Source of the DNA: Trueperaceae bacterium
Lineage (GTDB): Bacteria > Deinococcota > Deinococci > Deinococcales > Trueperaceae
Length of the DNA: 38,432 bases
Assembly: GCA_011390675.1 (NCBI GenBank)
Contig: JAABRX010000026.1
Span: 1-38,432 of the forward strand
Direction: 5' to 3'
Below are positions 30,500 to 38,425 of this stretch, piece by piece. The notes under the pieces are model-generated. The model was not told where the DNA came from. It ran no database searches and saw nothing but the letters and a program-made list of their open reading frames with translations. Made by a program: the position numbers and the translations under genes. Every line of letters starts with the position of its first letter. Positions within the stretch are counted from its first letter, which is position 1.

Positions 30500-32956
30500 G
30501 TGGACGACGTCGGTAGCTGGTTCGCACTCCCCTGGGTGCTCGCGGCGCTGCTCGCGCTGCCGCTGCTCCCCCGTGGACGCGGCTGGCCGTGGCGGGCGGC
30601 CGTCCTGGCCGCGTTGGTGGTCGCGCTGGCGCAACCGCAGCGACCGGCGATCGAAGACCGGGTGGCCGTGCTCGTCGACGTGTCCGACAGCGTCGGCGAC
30701 GCGGGCATCGGCGCCGAAGCGACGCTCGCGCGCGCCCTGGGGGCCGATGCGACCGTCTACCGCTTCGCGGGCGACGTCGCGCGGGTCGACGCCGGCTCGG
30801 TGGGCGCCGCGGCCGGCACCACGACGCCCGCCGCCGCCGTCGACCCGGGGCGCACCGACGTGGCCCGCGCCCTCGCGGTCGCGCTCGCCGATGGCGCGCG
30901 CCGCGTGGTCCTCGTATCGGATGGGATCGACAGCACGTCCGCGGGCATGCCGAGCTCCGCGGCGGTGCCCGTCGACGTCGTGGTGCTGCCCACGACCGCC
31001 AACGCGCGCCTCGAGGCGCTCACCGCACCGGACCGGGTGACGCCGGGGGCATCGATCGAGGCCGTGGCCCTGGTCGACCTGGACCGCGGCGCGCGCGTCG
31101 TGCTGCGCCCCGAGCTCAACGGCGTCGCCCTCGACCCCGTCGAGCTCGACCTGGAGGCCGGCCGCCACGCGATCCCCTTCCGGGTGGCCGCGCCGACCGA
31201 CGCCGACCCCCGTGCCGAGAGCGCGCTGCGCATCGGCGCGACGCTCGAGGTCGACTTCGCTCAGCCCACCGGCGACGACGCCCAGACCACCGAGGTGGCG
31301 GTCGCGGCGCGTGGTGCGGTGCTCGTGATCGGCGATCCCGCCGCCGCCGCGCTGCTGCGCGCCCAGGGCTTGGACGTCGAGGAAGCGACCCCCGACCGGG
31401 TGGCCGCACCGTTCGACCCCGCGGCGGTGGTGCTGCGCGCGGGCGCCGGGGACTTCACGCCCGGACAACTGGAGCTGCTGGCGCGCTACGTGGACCAGGG
31501 CGGCGGCCTCCTGATGACCGGCGGGCCCCAGGGCTTCGGCCTCGGCGGCTGGTACCGCACGCCGCTGGAATCGACCTTGCCGGTGCGCAGCGACGTGCGC
31601 ACCGAGGTGACCGTGCCGCAGGTCGCGATGGTCATGGTGCTCGACGTGTCGCAGTCGATGGCGGCCGGTCAACCGAGTCGCCTCGAGCTGGCGAAGCGCG
31701 GCGTGATCGACGTCGTCGACCTCGCATTCGAGACCGACCTGCTCGGCCTGATCGTCTTCTCCGACCCCTCCTCCACCCGCTGGGCGTTCGAGCTGCGGCC
31801 CGCGACCGAGTCCGGCAAGCGGGCGATGCGCGACGCGACGCTCGCCGTCCAGCCGCAGGGCGGCACGGTCCTCGGGCCGGCGTACGAGCAGGCCCTCGGG
31901 GCGCTCGCCGCGAGCGGCGCGGCGATCCAGCACGTGATCGTGCTCTCGGACGGCAAGCTCTACGACGGTCAGGGCGCCTTCGCCGGCTCCGCCCCCGATT
32001 GGGAGGCGACGGCCGCCGGCGCCCGGCTCGGGCGCATCACCACCAGCGCGATCGCGATCGGCGCGGACGCCGATCGGGTCGCGCTCGAAGGCCTTGCGCG
32101 CGGCGGCGGCGGCCGCTTCTACGAGGCGTTCGACACCGCCACGCTGCCACGGCTGTTCACCAACGAGGCGTTGACGGCCTCGCGCGATCTGCTGCGCGAC
32201 GAGCGGGTGGCGCCCGAGGGGCGCCGACACCCGCTGTCGCCGTTCGAGGGGCCTGCCCCGACCGTCGACGCGTACGTGGCGACGACGCTGGCGCCGACGG
32301 GCGAACCGCTGTTCGTCGCCCTCGACGACGAACCGCTGCTGGCGGTCGGCCGCGCCGGCCTCGGCCGCAGCGCCGCCCTGACCACCGACCTGAACGCGTG
32401 GGCCGGCGACTTCGGGCGCTGGTCGGAACTGCCGGCCGTGCTGGGCGGGGTCGTGCGCTGGTTGCAGGCGCGACCGGAGCCGTACAGCGCCACCGCCCGA
32501 CCGCGCGGCGGCGTGCTCGACGTCGTGGTCGACGCGGTGGTCGCCGGCGCGTACGTGAACGACCGACCGTTGGTGGCGCGGTTCCAGGGATCCGAGACCG
32601 AGCTCCGGCAGGTGGCGCCGGGCCGCTACGTGGGCGAGCTGCCGGTCCGGGGCAGCGGCGGCACCCTCGTGGTCTCCGACGGCGCCGAAGTGGTCGCGCG
32701 GCACTCGGTCGCGACCCCGGATCCGGAGCTCGCGGGCGGCGATGGCGGCGCGGCGCTGGCCGCGCTGGCCGAACGCTCGGGCGGCGACGTCCTGACCGTC
32801 GCGGAGCTCTCGGAGTACCGACCGGCCGGCAGCGCCACCGCCGCGCCGCTGTGGGGCTGGGCGGCCGCGCTCGCCTTCGCGCTCCTGCTGGCCGAGCTCG
32901 CGTGGCGGCGCTTCGCGCCCGACCCGATCGACGTCAGTCGGTCGGACGCTCGCTGA
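30500..32956 (+). CDS. Membrane protein with two VWA domains and a GATase1-like domain
   Basis: An 818-residue membrane-anchored protein. Two N-terminal hydrophobic segments (FALPWVLAALLALPLL and AAVLAALVVALA) precede VWA domain 1, whose MIDAS motif DVSDS starts at Asp60. A beta-rich region (~170-270) follows, then a glutamine-amidotransferase-like fold without catalytic Cys (YVDQGGGLLMTGGPQGFGLGGW). VWA domain 2 has MIDAS DVSQS at Asp382. A beta region (~590-760) and one C-terminal helix (WAAALAFALLLAELAW) complete it. This VWA-GATase-VWA layout recurs in large bacterial envelope proteins, sometimes beside MoxR/BatA genes, but no MoxR is here. Function is unknown; metal-dependent protein binding is likely. 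The last 23 bases overlap the convergent truD gene. Confidence 0.9.
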   Translation: MDDVGSWFALPWVLAALLALPLLPRGRGWPWRAAVLAALVVALAQPQRPAIEDRVAVLVDVSDSVGDAGIGAEATLARALGADATVYRFAGDVARVDAGSVGAAAGTTTPAAAVDPGRTDVARALAVALADGARRVVLVSDGIDSTSAGMPSSAAVPVDVVVLPTTANARLEALTAPDRVTPGASIEAVALVDLDRGARVVLRPELNGVALDPVELDLEAGRHAIPFRVAAPTDADPRAESALRIGATLEVDFAQPTGDDAQTTEVAVAARGAVLVIGDPAAAALLRAQGLDVEEATPDRVAAPFDPAAVVLRAGAGDFTPGQLELLARYVDQGGGLLMTGGPQGFGLGGWYRTPLESTLPVRSDVRTEVTVPQVAMVMVLDVSQSMAAGQPSRLELAKRGVIDVVDLAFETDLLGLIVFSDPSSTRWAFELRPATESGKRAMRDATLAVQPQGGTVLGPAYEQALGALAASGAAIQHVIVLSDGKLYDGQGAFAGSAPDWEATAAGARLGRITTSAIAIGADADRVALEGLARGGGGRFYEAFDTATLPRLFTNEALTASRDLLRDERVAPEGRRHPLSPFEGPAPTVDAYVATTLAPTGEPLFVALDDEPLLAVGRAGLGRSAALTTDLNAWAGDFGRWSELPAVLGGVVRWLQARPEPYSATARPRGGVLDVVVDAVVAGAYVNDRPLVARFQGSETELRQVAPGRYVGELPVRGSGGTLVVSDGAEVVARHSVATPDPELAGGDGGAALAALAERSGGDVLTVAELSEYRPAGSATAAPLWGWAAALAFALLLAELAWRRFAPDPIDVSRSDAR

Positions 32957-34064
32957 CCGTCGCTTCCCCCGAGCCGTCGAGCGGCGCGTCCACGTCCACC
33001 TTCATGACCTCGCGCAGCACGCTCGTCGCGTAGCTCCCCTTGGGGAGCTCGAAGCGCAGCATCAGGTCCGACCCGTCGCGCTCGACCGTCGCTTCGAGCC
33101 CCGCCACCCGCGTCGAGCGGCGGTCGCCATGGCGACCGACCAGGTCGACCCAGCGCAGGTCGAGCGCGGCGAGGCCCGCGGCCTCGCGCCGCCCCGCCTC
33201 CCCCGCCGACGGCTTGACCTTCTTGCCGTACAGCGGCAGCGTGGCCGAGAGCGCGAGCGCATGGGCGCGCGCCACGGCGTCCTCGAGGTCCGCTTCGGTG
33301 ACCTGGAAGGTCCCTCCGGTGTCGTGCTTGCGCGCCCAGTCGCCCACGAGCACGCCGGCGTACGAACCGTCCTCGACGCGCTCCGCGAGCCAACGGTTGA
33401 ACATCAGCGACTGCAGCGCCGACACGAAGAAGCGTTTGAGCCGGTGCCCTCCGGGCACGTCATGGCCGTGGAGCAGGCGCCAGCCGTCGACGGCGTTGCG
33501 ACCGAAGCGACCGAAGCGCTGGGGACCGAAATAGTTGGGCGACCCCGCTCGAGCGAGGCGCTCGAAGACGGCGTTCGCCCGCGCCTCGGCGTCGTCGTCG
33601 ACGTCGCGGACGCGCACGACGAAGGCGTTGCCCCGCAGGTGGCCGATTCCGAGCTTGTTCGCGTGCCGACTGGTCTCCAGGACGCGCACGCCGTCCATGG
33701 CCTCGAGGGCGGCCCAAGCTTCGGCCTCGAAGCGCCTTGGCACGGAGAGCCACTGTTCGGTGCGCGCCACCTTGTCCTTGAGCCCGGCGACCCCGACGTT
33801 GGGCTCGGGGACGCCGGCGCCCTTCAGCGCGACGATCAGGTCGCGGGTCGTGTGCCCGACCTTCTCGACGCGGGCGTACGCATGGCTCCCCTCGCCCGAA
33901 GGCAGGTAGAGGGGTCGCTCCACCACCTCGAAGTCGTCCGGGTGGGCGCGCAGGGTCCCGCCGGTACCGCCGAGGTCGGCGGTGAGCGGCGGAAGGTCGG
34001 ACCAGCGGAAGGTGAGGCGGTGCTCGAGGTCGGCATCGAGCGCAGGCAGTGGCGTTCCGCTCAC
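32934..34064 (-). CDS. truD: tRNA pseudouridine(13) synthase TruD
   Basis: TruD makes pseudouridine at position 13 of tRNA(Glu) and some other RNAs. The 376-residue protein has the family core: LRAHPDDFEVVERPLY, the catalytic GLKDKVARTEQW (Asp97), GHLRGNAFVVRVRD and NYFGPQRFGRFGRNAVDG, with the inserted TRUD domain in the second half (PLYGKKVKPSAGEAGRREA). The C-terminus ends at LRFELPKGSYATSVLREVMK plus a short acidic tail that is encoded opposite the end of the VWA gene. The GTG start overlaps the LON-domain stop codon (GTGA). Confidence 0.95.
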   Translation of the reverse strand: MSGTPLPALDADLEHRLTFRWSDLPPLTADLGGTGGTLRAHPDDFEVVERPLYLPSGEGSHAYARVEKVGHTTRDLIVALKGAGVPEPNVGVAGLKDKVARTEQWLSVPRRFEAEAWAALEAMDGVRVLETSRHANKLGIGHLRGNAFVVRVRDVDDDAEARANAVFERLARAGSPNYFGPQRFGRFGRNAVDGWRLLHGHDVPGGHRLKRFFVSALQSLMFNRWLAERVEDGSYAGVLVGDWARKHDTGGTFQVTEADLEDAVARAHALALSATLPLYGKKVKPSAGEAGRREAAGLAALDLRWVDLVGRHGDRRSTRVAGLEATVERDGSDLMLRFELPKGSYATSVLREVMKVDVDAPLDGSGEATVSERPTD

Positions 34065-34714
34065 GAAGCGTCGGCAGCCGGCGAGGCGATCGGGGCGGGC
34101 GCGTGGGCCGCCACCCGCTCGTCCATCATCCGCTCCGCGCGCCGGAAGCGCTCGACGAGCGAAGGGGCGTCGAGCAGCGTCTGGCGCGCCTCAGGTTCCA
34201 CGCGCACGTTCGCGCACACGAACGAGGCCTGGTAGAGCAGGTCCTCGGGCACGTGGGCATCGACGACCTTGGCGGCGTCGCCGACGAAGAAGGTCGCGGC
34301 GTAGCGCCGGAAGGCCTCGATCGCGTCCCAGGCGGCCACGCGCTCCTCGTTCGGGTCGTCGCGGCGGAGCGGGAGCGGCTTCTCCTCGGTGAAGTACAGC
34401 GGGCGCGTGCCGCCATCGCTCTCGGGCACGTCCTCACGCCGGGCCACGGTCGCCTTGACGCGCTCGCGTCCGTGGCCCGTCAGGGTGTAGGTGCCGTCGG
34501 GTTGCTCGGCCAACTCCACGACGTGGACCACGGTGGCCACCTCGTCGAACGGAGCGCCGCCGTCGCCTCGCGCGCGCGCGATCACGAAGCGCGGTTCGTC
34601 CAGCTCGAGGACGCTCTGCACGAGCCGCTTGTAGCGGGCCTCGAACACCACCAGCGGCACGGTCTGGCCTGGGAACACCACCAGGTCGAGGGGGAAGACG
34701 GCCAACTCCTGCAT
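34061..34714 (-). CDS. LON substrate-binding domain protein (stand-alone)
   Basis: A 217-residue protein made only of the LON N-terminal domain: LAVFPLDLVVFPGQTVPLVVFEARYKRLV, then VIARARGDG and the beta strand TYTLTGHGRERVKATV, followed by a helical bundle (AWDAIEAFRRYAATFF, DLLYQASFVCANV). There is no AAA+ or protease part, so it is not Lon protease; such proteins may bind unfolded or specific substrates, and their role is unknown. The ATG at 34714 is 7 bases after TACCGT on the minus strand. It is coupled to truD. Confidence 0.88.
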   Translation of the reverse strand: MQELAVFPLDLVVFPGQTVPLVVFEARYKRLVQSVLELDEPRFVIARARGDGGAPFDEVATVVHVVELAEQPDGTYTLTGHGRERVKATVARREDVPESDGGTRPLYFTEEKPLPLRRDDPNEERVAAWDAIEAFRRYAATFFVGDAAKVVDAHVPEDLLYQASFVCANVRVEPEARQTLLDAPSLVERFRRAERMMDERVAAHAPAPIASPAADAS

Positions 34715-34721
34715 CGCACGC

Positions 34722-34727
34722 ACGGTA
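34722..34727 (-). promoter_or_regulatory. TANNNT leaderless-type -10 box
   Basis: TACCGT on the minus strand ends 7 bases before the LON-domain ATG at 34714. It drives the LON-truD pair. Confidence 0.6.
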
Positions 34728-34817
34728 CCAGGGCGCCGCCGGACCGCACCGTAGGCCGCCACGCGCATCGCCCCGGCCGGCCGGCGCGGGCGCCCCGCTC
34801 TCGGCTGCCGGACCACG

Positions 34818-34852
34818 ACGAAGCGCCGGTCCCTCGGGGACCGGCGCTTCGT
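34818..34852 (-). terminator. Strong hairpin after tRNA-Asp
   Basis: A 16-bp stem with a 3-base loop (arms 34818-34833 and 34837-34852; core GCGCCGGTCCC) lies 5 bases beyond the 3' end of the tRNA gene. In the tRNA direction the bases after it are only weakly T-rich (TCGTCGTGG), so it may act as a terminator of low-U type or as a 3' processing boundary. In the plus direction it is followed by TTCGTTTGG, but no plus-strand gene reads into it. Confidence 0.75.
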
Positions 34853-34857
34853 TCGTT

Positions 34858-34933
34858 TGGCGGAGCCGACGGGATTTGAACCCGCGACCTTCTGCGTGAC
34901 AGGCAGATATGCTAACCGCTACACTACGGCTCC
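34858..34933 (-). tRNA. tRNA-Asp (anticodon GTC)
   Basis: A complete 76-base cloverleaf with encoded CCA. The acceptor stem pairs GGAGCCG with CGGCTCC followed by the G discriminator. The D arm is TAGTGTAGCGGTTAGCA-like. The anticodon arm TCTGC/GCAGA encloses CTGTCAC, giving anticodon GTC for GAC/GAU. The T arm CGCGGGTTCAAATCCCG is canonical. A G discriminator is an expected identity element for aspartate. Confidence 0.97.
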
Positions 34934-34946
34934 AAACGCGTTCCCA

Positions 34947-34976
34947 AGCCTACCGGCTCGAGGTCCGGGGTGTCAA
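34947..34976 (-). promoter_or_regulatory. Canonical -35/-10 promoter for tRNA-Asp
   Basis: On the minus strand TTGACA (34971-34976) and TAGGCT (34947-34952) are 18 bases apart, and the -10 box ends 13 bases before the tRNA. The tRNA gene is the only unit in the window for which I see a consensus -35 box. Confidence 0.85.
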
Positions 34977-35016
34977 CGGCGGTCCGGTCGGGGAGGACCG
35001 TGCGTCCCGCCGGTGC

Positions 35017-35022
35017 TACGCT
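35017..35022 (+). promoter_or_regulatory. TANNNT leaderless-type -10 box
   Basis: TACGCT ends 6 bases before the oxidoreductase ATG at 35029. Confidence 0.6.
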
Positions 35023-35028
35023 CGCGCC

Positions 35029-36027
35029 ATGAACGCCATCGACGCGATTCGGTCGCGCGGCAGCGTCCGCTGGGGCATCGTCGGCTGCGGCGACGTCACC
35101 GAGGTCAAGTCCGGTCCCGCGTTCCAGCGCGTGGCCGGGAGCTCGCTCGCGGCCGTCATGCGCCGCGACGGCGCCAAGGCGCGCGATTACGCCGAGCGCC
35201 ACGGGGTCCCGCGCTGGTCGGACGACGCCCGCGACGTCATCGAAGCCGACGACGTCGACGCCGTGTACGTCGCGACCCCACCGTCGAGCCACGCCACGTA
35301 CGTGCTCCAGGCCGCGCAGGCCGGCAAGCCGGTCTACGTCGAGAAACCGATGGCGCGGACCGTCGCCGAGGCCGAGGCGATGGTGGCGGCCTGCGCCGAC
35401 GCGGGCGTGCCGCTGTTCGTCGCCTACTACCGCCGCGCGCTCCCGCGCTTCGCGTTCGTCCGCGAGCGCCTCGCCGAGGGCGCCATCGGCACCCCGACGC
35501 GCGTGCACGCGGTGGTGTCGCAACCGCCGCCGCCCGACGCGGCGAGCGCCGGCTGGCGCTGGGACGCGGCCACGGCCGGCGACGGATTGGTGTTCGACCT
35601 GGGCAGCCATGGGCTCGACCTGCTCGACCACTGGTTCGGACCCGTCCGCTCGGTCGCCGGGGTCGCCCGGACGCGCTCCGCGTGGGCCCAGGTGAGCGAC
35701 GAGCTGGTGGCCGCGCTCTCCTTCGAGCACGGCGTGATCGGCACGGCCGCCTGGAGCTTCACCGGACCCACCGTGCGCGACCGCATCGAGGTCTTCGGCA
35801 CCGCGGGGTCGCTGCACGTGCCGCTGTTCGCCGACGGCCCGGTGGTGCTGACCGACGCGCAGGGCCGCACGGTCGAGCACGTGGTCCCGCACCCCGCCCA
35901 CGTCCAGGAACCGCTGATCGCCGCGATCGTCGCCGACCTGCTGGGGCGCGGCGAACCCGCCCCGAGCACCGGCGCGAGCGGGCTGCGCACCCAACGCGTC
36001 CTCGGGCAGCTCGCGGCGTCGCGTTGA
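35029..36027 (+). CDS. Gfo/Idh/MocA family NAD(P)-dependent oxidoreductase
   Basis: A 332-residue dehydrogenase of the Gfo/Idh/MocA family. The N-terminal Rossmann fold starts with RWGIVGCGDVTEVKSGPAF (GxGxxx). DAVYVATPPSSHATYVLQA and the conserved EKPMA follow at about residue 105. The C-terminal alpha/beta domain carries GWRWDAATAGDGLVFDLGSHGLDLLDHWFG, where GSHGLDLLD holds the likely catalytic His/Asp. Members act on sugars, inositols or biliverdin; the substrate cannot be read here. The start is fixed by TACGCT 6 bases upstream. It converges with mqnP over 22 bases and has no sugar-pathway neighbour. Confidence 0.93.
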   Translation: MNAIDAIRSRGSVRWGIVGCGDVTEVKSGPAFQRVAGSSLAAVMRRDGAKARDYAERHGVPRWSDDARDVIEADDVDAVYVATPPSSHATYVLQAAQAGKPVYVEKPMARTVAEAEAMVAACADAGVPLFVAYYRRALPRFAFVRERLAEGAIGTPTRVHAVVSQPPPPDAASAGWRWDAATAGDGLVFDLGSHGLDLLDHWFGPVRSVAGVARTRSAWAQVSDELVAALSFEHGVIGTAAWSFTGPTVRDRIEVFGTAGSLHVPLFADGPVVLTDAQGRTVEHVVPHPAHVQEPLIAAIVADLLGRGEPAPSTGASGLRTQRVLGQLAASR

Positions 36028-36049
36028 GCCACCCGGCGCGGGCCGGCGG

Positions 36050-36928
36050 CTACCGGAAGAGCGTCAGGTCGAGGAGCACGCCGGCGAGGACGATCGCGCC
36101 GACGTAGAGGTTGGCGTCGAACGCCTTGAGCGCGATCGCGGCGCCGTGGCGCGCCACCCACGCGTGTTGTACGGCGAAGACCGCCGCCACCGCCACGACC
36201 GCCAGCCCCGACGCCGGCCCGAGGCCGGCGGCCGCGACGAACGCCGCGAGCGCCGCGACGGCGAGGACGTGCAAGGCGATGGCGATGCGGCGCCCACCGG
36301 CCTCGCCGAAGCGGGCCGGGATGCTATGCACGCGGTGCGCGACGTCGAAGTCGCGATCGAGCAGGGCGTAGATGACGTCGAACCCGGCGATCCAGGCGCC
36401 GACCGCCAGCCACGACCACCACGTCGCCGGCGCGAACGCTCCGGTGACCGCGATCCAGCCCCCCGCCGCCGCCGCGCCGATCGTCGCGCCGAGCCAGAGG
36501 TGGCAGGCCCAGGTGAACCGCTTCGTGAGCGGGTAGAGCGCCAGGAAGACCGCCGCGAGCGGCAGCAATGCCGCCGTGAGCGGGTTGAGCGCGATGCCCG
36601 CGACCACGAAGGCGAGGGCTCCGAGGGCCGCCAGCGCCCAGGCGTCGAGGGCGCGCAGCGTCCCGGACGGAAGCTCGCGCTTCGCCGTGCGCGGGTTGGC
36701 GGCGTCGATGCGGGCGTCGAAGATCCGGTTGAGCGCCATCGCGAAGGTCCGGGCGCCCGCCATGGCCAGCGTCACCCACCCGAAGGTGGCCCAGCCCGGC
36801 CAACCGCCCGCGGCGGCGAACATGCCCGCGAAGGCGAAGGGCAGCGCGAACAGCGTGTGTTGGAAGCGGACGAGCGCGAGGTAGGAGCCCAGCGTGCGCC
36901 GGGGTCGAAGCGTCGGAGCGCCGTTCAT
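36050..36928 (-). CDS. mqnP: UbiA-family prenyltransferase, probably MqnP
   Basis: A 292-residue membrane prenyltransferase with about eight helices. The two diphosphate/magnesium motifs are MALNRIFDARIDAANPRTAKRELPSG-like (N-x3-D-x3-D) near residue 66 and FDVIYALLDRDFDVAHRVHSIPARFG near residue 183. These forms match the 'UbiA-other' branch used for 1,4-dihydroxy-6-naphthoate in the futalosine menaquinone pathway (MqnP) better than MenA. Deinococcota use that pathway, which fits. No other mqn gene is in the window, so 4-hydroxybenzoate-type substrates cannot be fully excluded. The ATG at 36928 is 6 bases after TAGGCT. Confidence 0.88.
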   Translation of the reverse strand: MNGAPTLRPRRTLGSYLALVRFQHTLFALPFAFAGMFAAAGGWPGWATFGWVTLAMAGARTFAMALNRIFDARIDAANPRTAKRELPSGTLRALDAWALAALGALAFVVAGIALNPLTAALLPLAAVFLALYPLTKRFTWACHLWLGATIGAAAAGGWIAVTGAFAPATWWSWLAVGAWIAGFDVIYALLDRDFDVAHRVHSIPARFGEAGGRRIAIALHVLAVAALAAFVAAAGLGPASGLAVVAVAAVFAVQHAWVARHGAAIALKAFDANLYVGAIVLAGVLLDLTLFR

Positions 36929-36934
36929 GGGGCG

Positions 36935-36940
36935 AGCCTA
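36935..36940 (-). promoter_or_regulatory. TANNNT leaderless-type -10 box
   Basis: TAGGCT on the minus strand ends 6 bases before the mqnP ATG at 36928, so mqnP can be expressed apart from the upstream DUF512 gene. Confidence 0.6.
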
Positions 36941-36998
36941 CCCCCGCACGCCGGTGTCCGATCGGGACGCGCGCGACCCGGTCGGCGCCGAGCCACGG

Positions 36999-38411
36999 TC
37001 AGTGCTGCCCCGAAGCTTCTTTGATCGCGTGCGTGGAGAAGCCGAACTGCGGGATCGTGGTCGCGCCGCCGGTCCCGAGGACGGTCGCGAAGAGCTCCGC
37101 GAGGTTGGTGCCCCCCACCTCGACGCGCATGCCCAGCGCTTCCCGCAAGTCGTCCAGGGTGCGGTCGTCGAGCAGCGTCTCGGTGCCGTACTTGAGCATG
37201 CTCGGCGACAGCAACAGCAAATCGGCCTCGCCCGGCGCCACCTGCGTGAGCACGTCGCGACCGGCCAACAGACCGGTGACCGTGGTGACCGCCCCGAACG
37301 TCCGGTTCACGAGCGGCCGCACCTCGACGTCGAGCCCTTCGACCGAGCGCAGGGGCGCGACCGCGCGCTCGAGCACCGGCCCGAACAGCGCCCCGGTGAC
37401 CATCAAGACGCGCTGCGGAACGTCGAGGCGCGCGGGCAGCGCCGGAAGCGGCGCCTCCAAGAAGTCGCGCACCATGCCGACGCCGTTCTCGAGCATCACG
37501 AACCCCTCGTACGCCTCCGCCGCCGGCAGCGGTCGGCCGGAGGTCAGGTAGAGCTCGTCCGAGAGGAACGCGAAGCGGGTGCCCTTCTCATGCAGCATGC
37601 GGCGCTGGAAGGCCTCGACGCGCGCGACCAGGTCGTCGGCCTCGTCGCCGGTCAGGGTGCGCACGTCGGGGAGGTTGCGGCGATGGTCGGTGAGGCCCAC
37701 GGGGACGACGGCCACGGCCTGCACGTTGGGACGCGAGGCCAGGTACTCGAGGGTGGCGTCGAGCGCGGCGCCGTCGTTGCGGCCCGGGACGGCGACGACC
37801 TGCGTGAACAGATCGATCGGTTCGAGCCGCTCGATCATGCCGCGGATGCTCGTCGCGCTCGGGTCCTTCACCTTCAGGCGCCACCACTTCATCATGTCGG
37901 CGCGCAGCGCCTCGTCGGCGGTGTGCACGCTGACGTACAGCGGCGACAGGTGCTCGTCGAGGATCCGCTGCACGTCGGCCTCGGTGAGGTTGGTCAGGGT
38001 GACGAAGCTCCCGTAGAGGAAGCTCGTGCGGTAGTCGTCGTCCATCGTGTACAAGCTCTTGCGGAACCCCTTGGGCATCTGATGCACGTAGCAGAACTCG
38101 CACTTGTTCGCGCACAGCCGCAGGCCGTCGAAGATCACGTCGTCGAACTCGAGGCCCGGGTCCTCCCACTCGACCTCGACCACGCACCCGTCGGTGCCGG
38201 CGGCGTCGCGCAACTCGAGCACCGCGCGCCCGCGCTCCAGCTCGCGGCGGTAGGCGAGCACGTCGGGCACCCACTGCCCGTTGATCCGGAACAGCTCCCA
38301 ACCGGCCTCGACGCCGGCTTGGGCGGCGGGCGAGCCCGCCGCGACGGAGCGCACGGGCGCGACGTACGGCGGCTCGTTCGGATCGGTGGGGGCGGGGCGG
38401 ACGATGGGCAC
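36999..38411 (-). CDS. DUF512 protein: PDZ-like plus radical SAM domain
   Basis: A 470-residue protein with a PDZ-like N-terminus (VRSVAAGSPAAQAGVEAGWELFRINGQ) followed by a radical-SAM-type iron-sulfur motif with Cys100, Cys104 and Cys107 (LRLCANKCEFCYVHQMP), then the family-specific GFRKSLYTMDDDYRTSFLYGSFVTLTNL. The rest is the DUF512 domain, including VVPVGLTDHR, FLSDELYL and a C-terminal GGATTIPQFG. The family is found in clostridia, cyanobacteria and some others, often beside the GTPase Der; its reaction is unknown. The GTG at 38411 is 8 bases after TAGTCT at the window edge. What lies upstream is not visible. Confidence 0.92.
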   Translation of the reverse strand: MPIVRPAPTDPNEPPYVAPVRSVAAGSPAAQAGVEAGWELFRINGQWVPDVLAYRRELERGRAVLELRDAAGTDGCVVEVEWEDPGLEFDDVIFDGLRLCANKCEFCYVHQMPKGFRKSLYTMDDDYRTSFLYGSFVTLTNLTEADVQRILDEHLSPLYVSVHTADEALRADMMKWWRLKVKDPSATSIRGMIERLEPIDLFTQVVAVPGRNDGAALDATLEYLASRPNVQAVAVVPVGLTDHRRNLPDVRTLTGDEADDLVARVEAFQRRMLHEKGTRFAFLSDELYLTSGRPLPAAEAYEGFVMLENGVGMVRDFLEAPLPALPARLDVPQRVLMVTGALFGPVLERAVAPLRSVEGLDVEVRPLVNRTFGAVTTVTGLLAGRDVLTQVAPGEADLLLLSPSMLKYGTETLLDDRTLDDLREALGMRVEVGGTNLAELFATVLGTGGATTIPQFGFSTHAIKEASGQH

Positions 38412-38419
38412 GACGGGCC

Positions 38420-38425
38420 AGACTA
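38420..38425 (-). promoter_or_regulatory. TANNNT leaderless-type -10 box
   Basis: TAGTCT on the minus strand ends 8 bases before the DUF512 GTG at 38411. Confidence 0.55.

Noticed and set aside
30374-32704. 776-codon minus-strand open frame opposite the VWA gene
   Set aside because: Shadow frame. The plus-strand product has two MIDAS motifs and proper membrane helices, so only that strand is coding.
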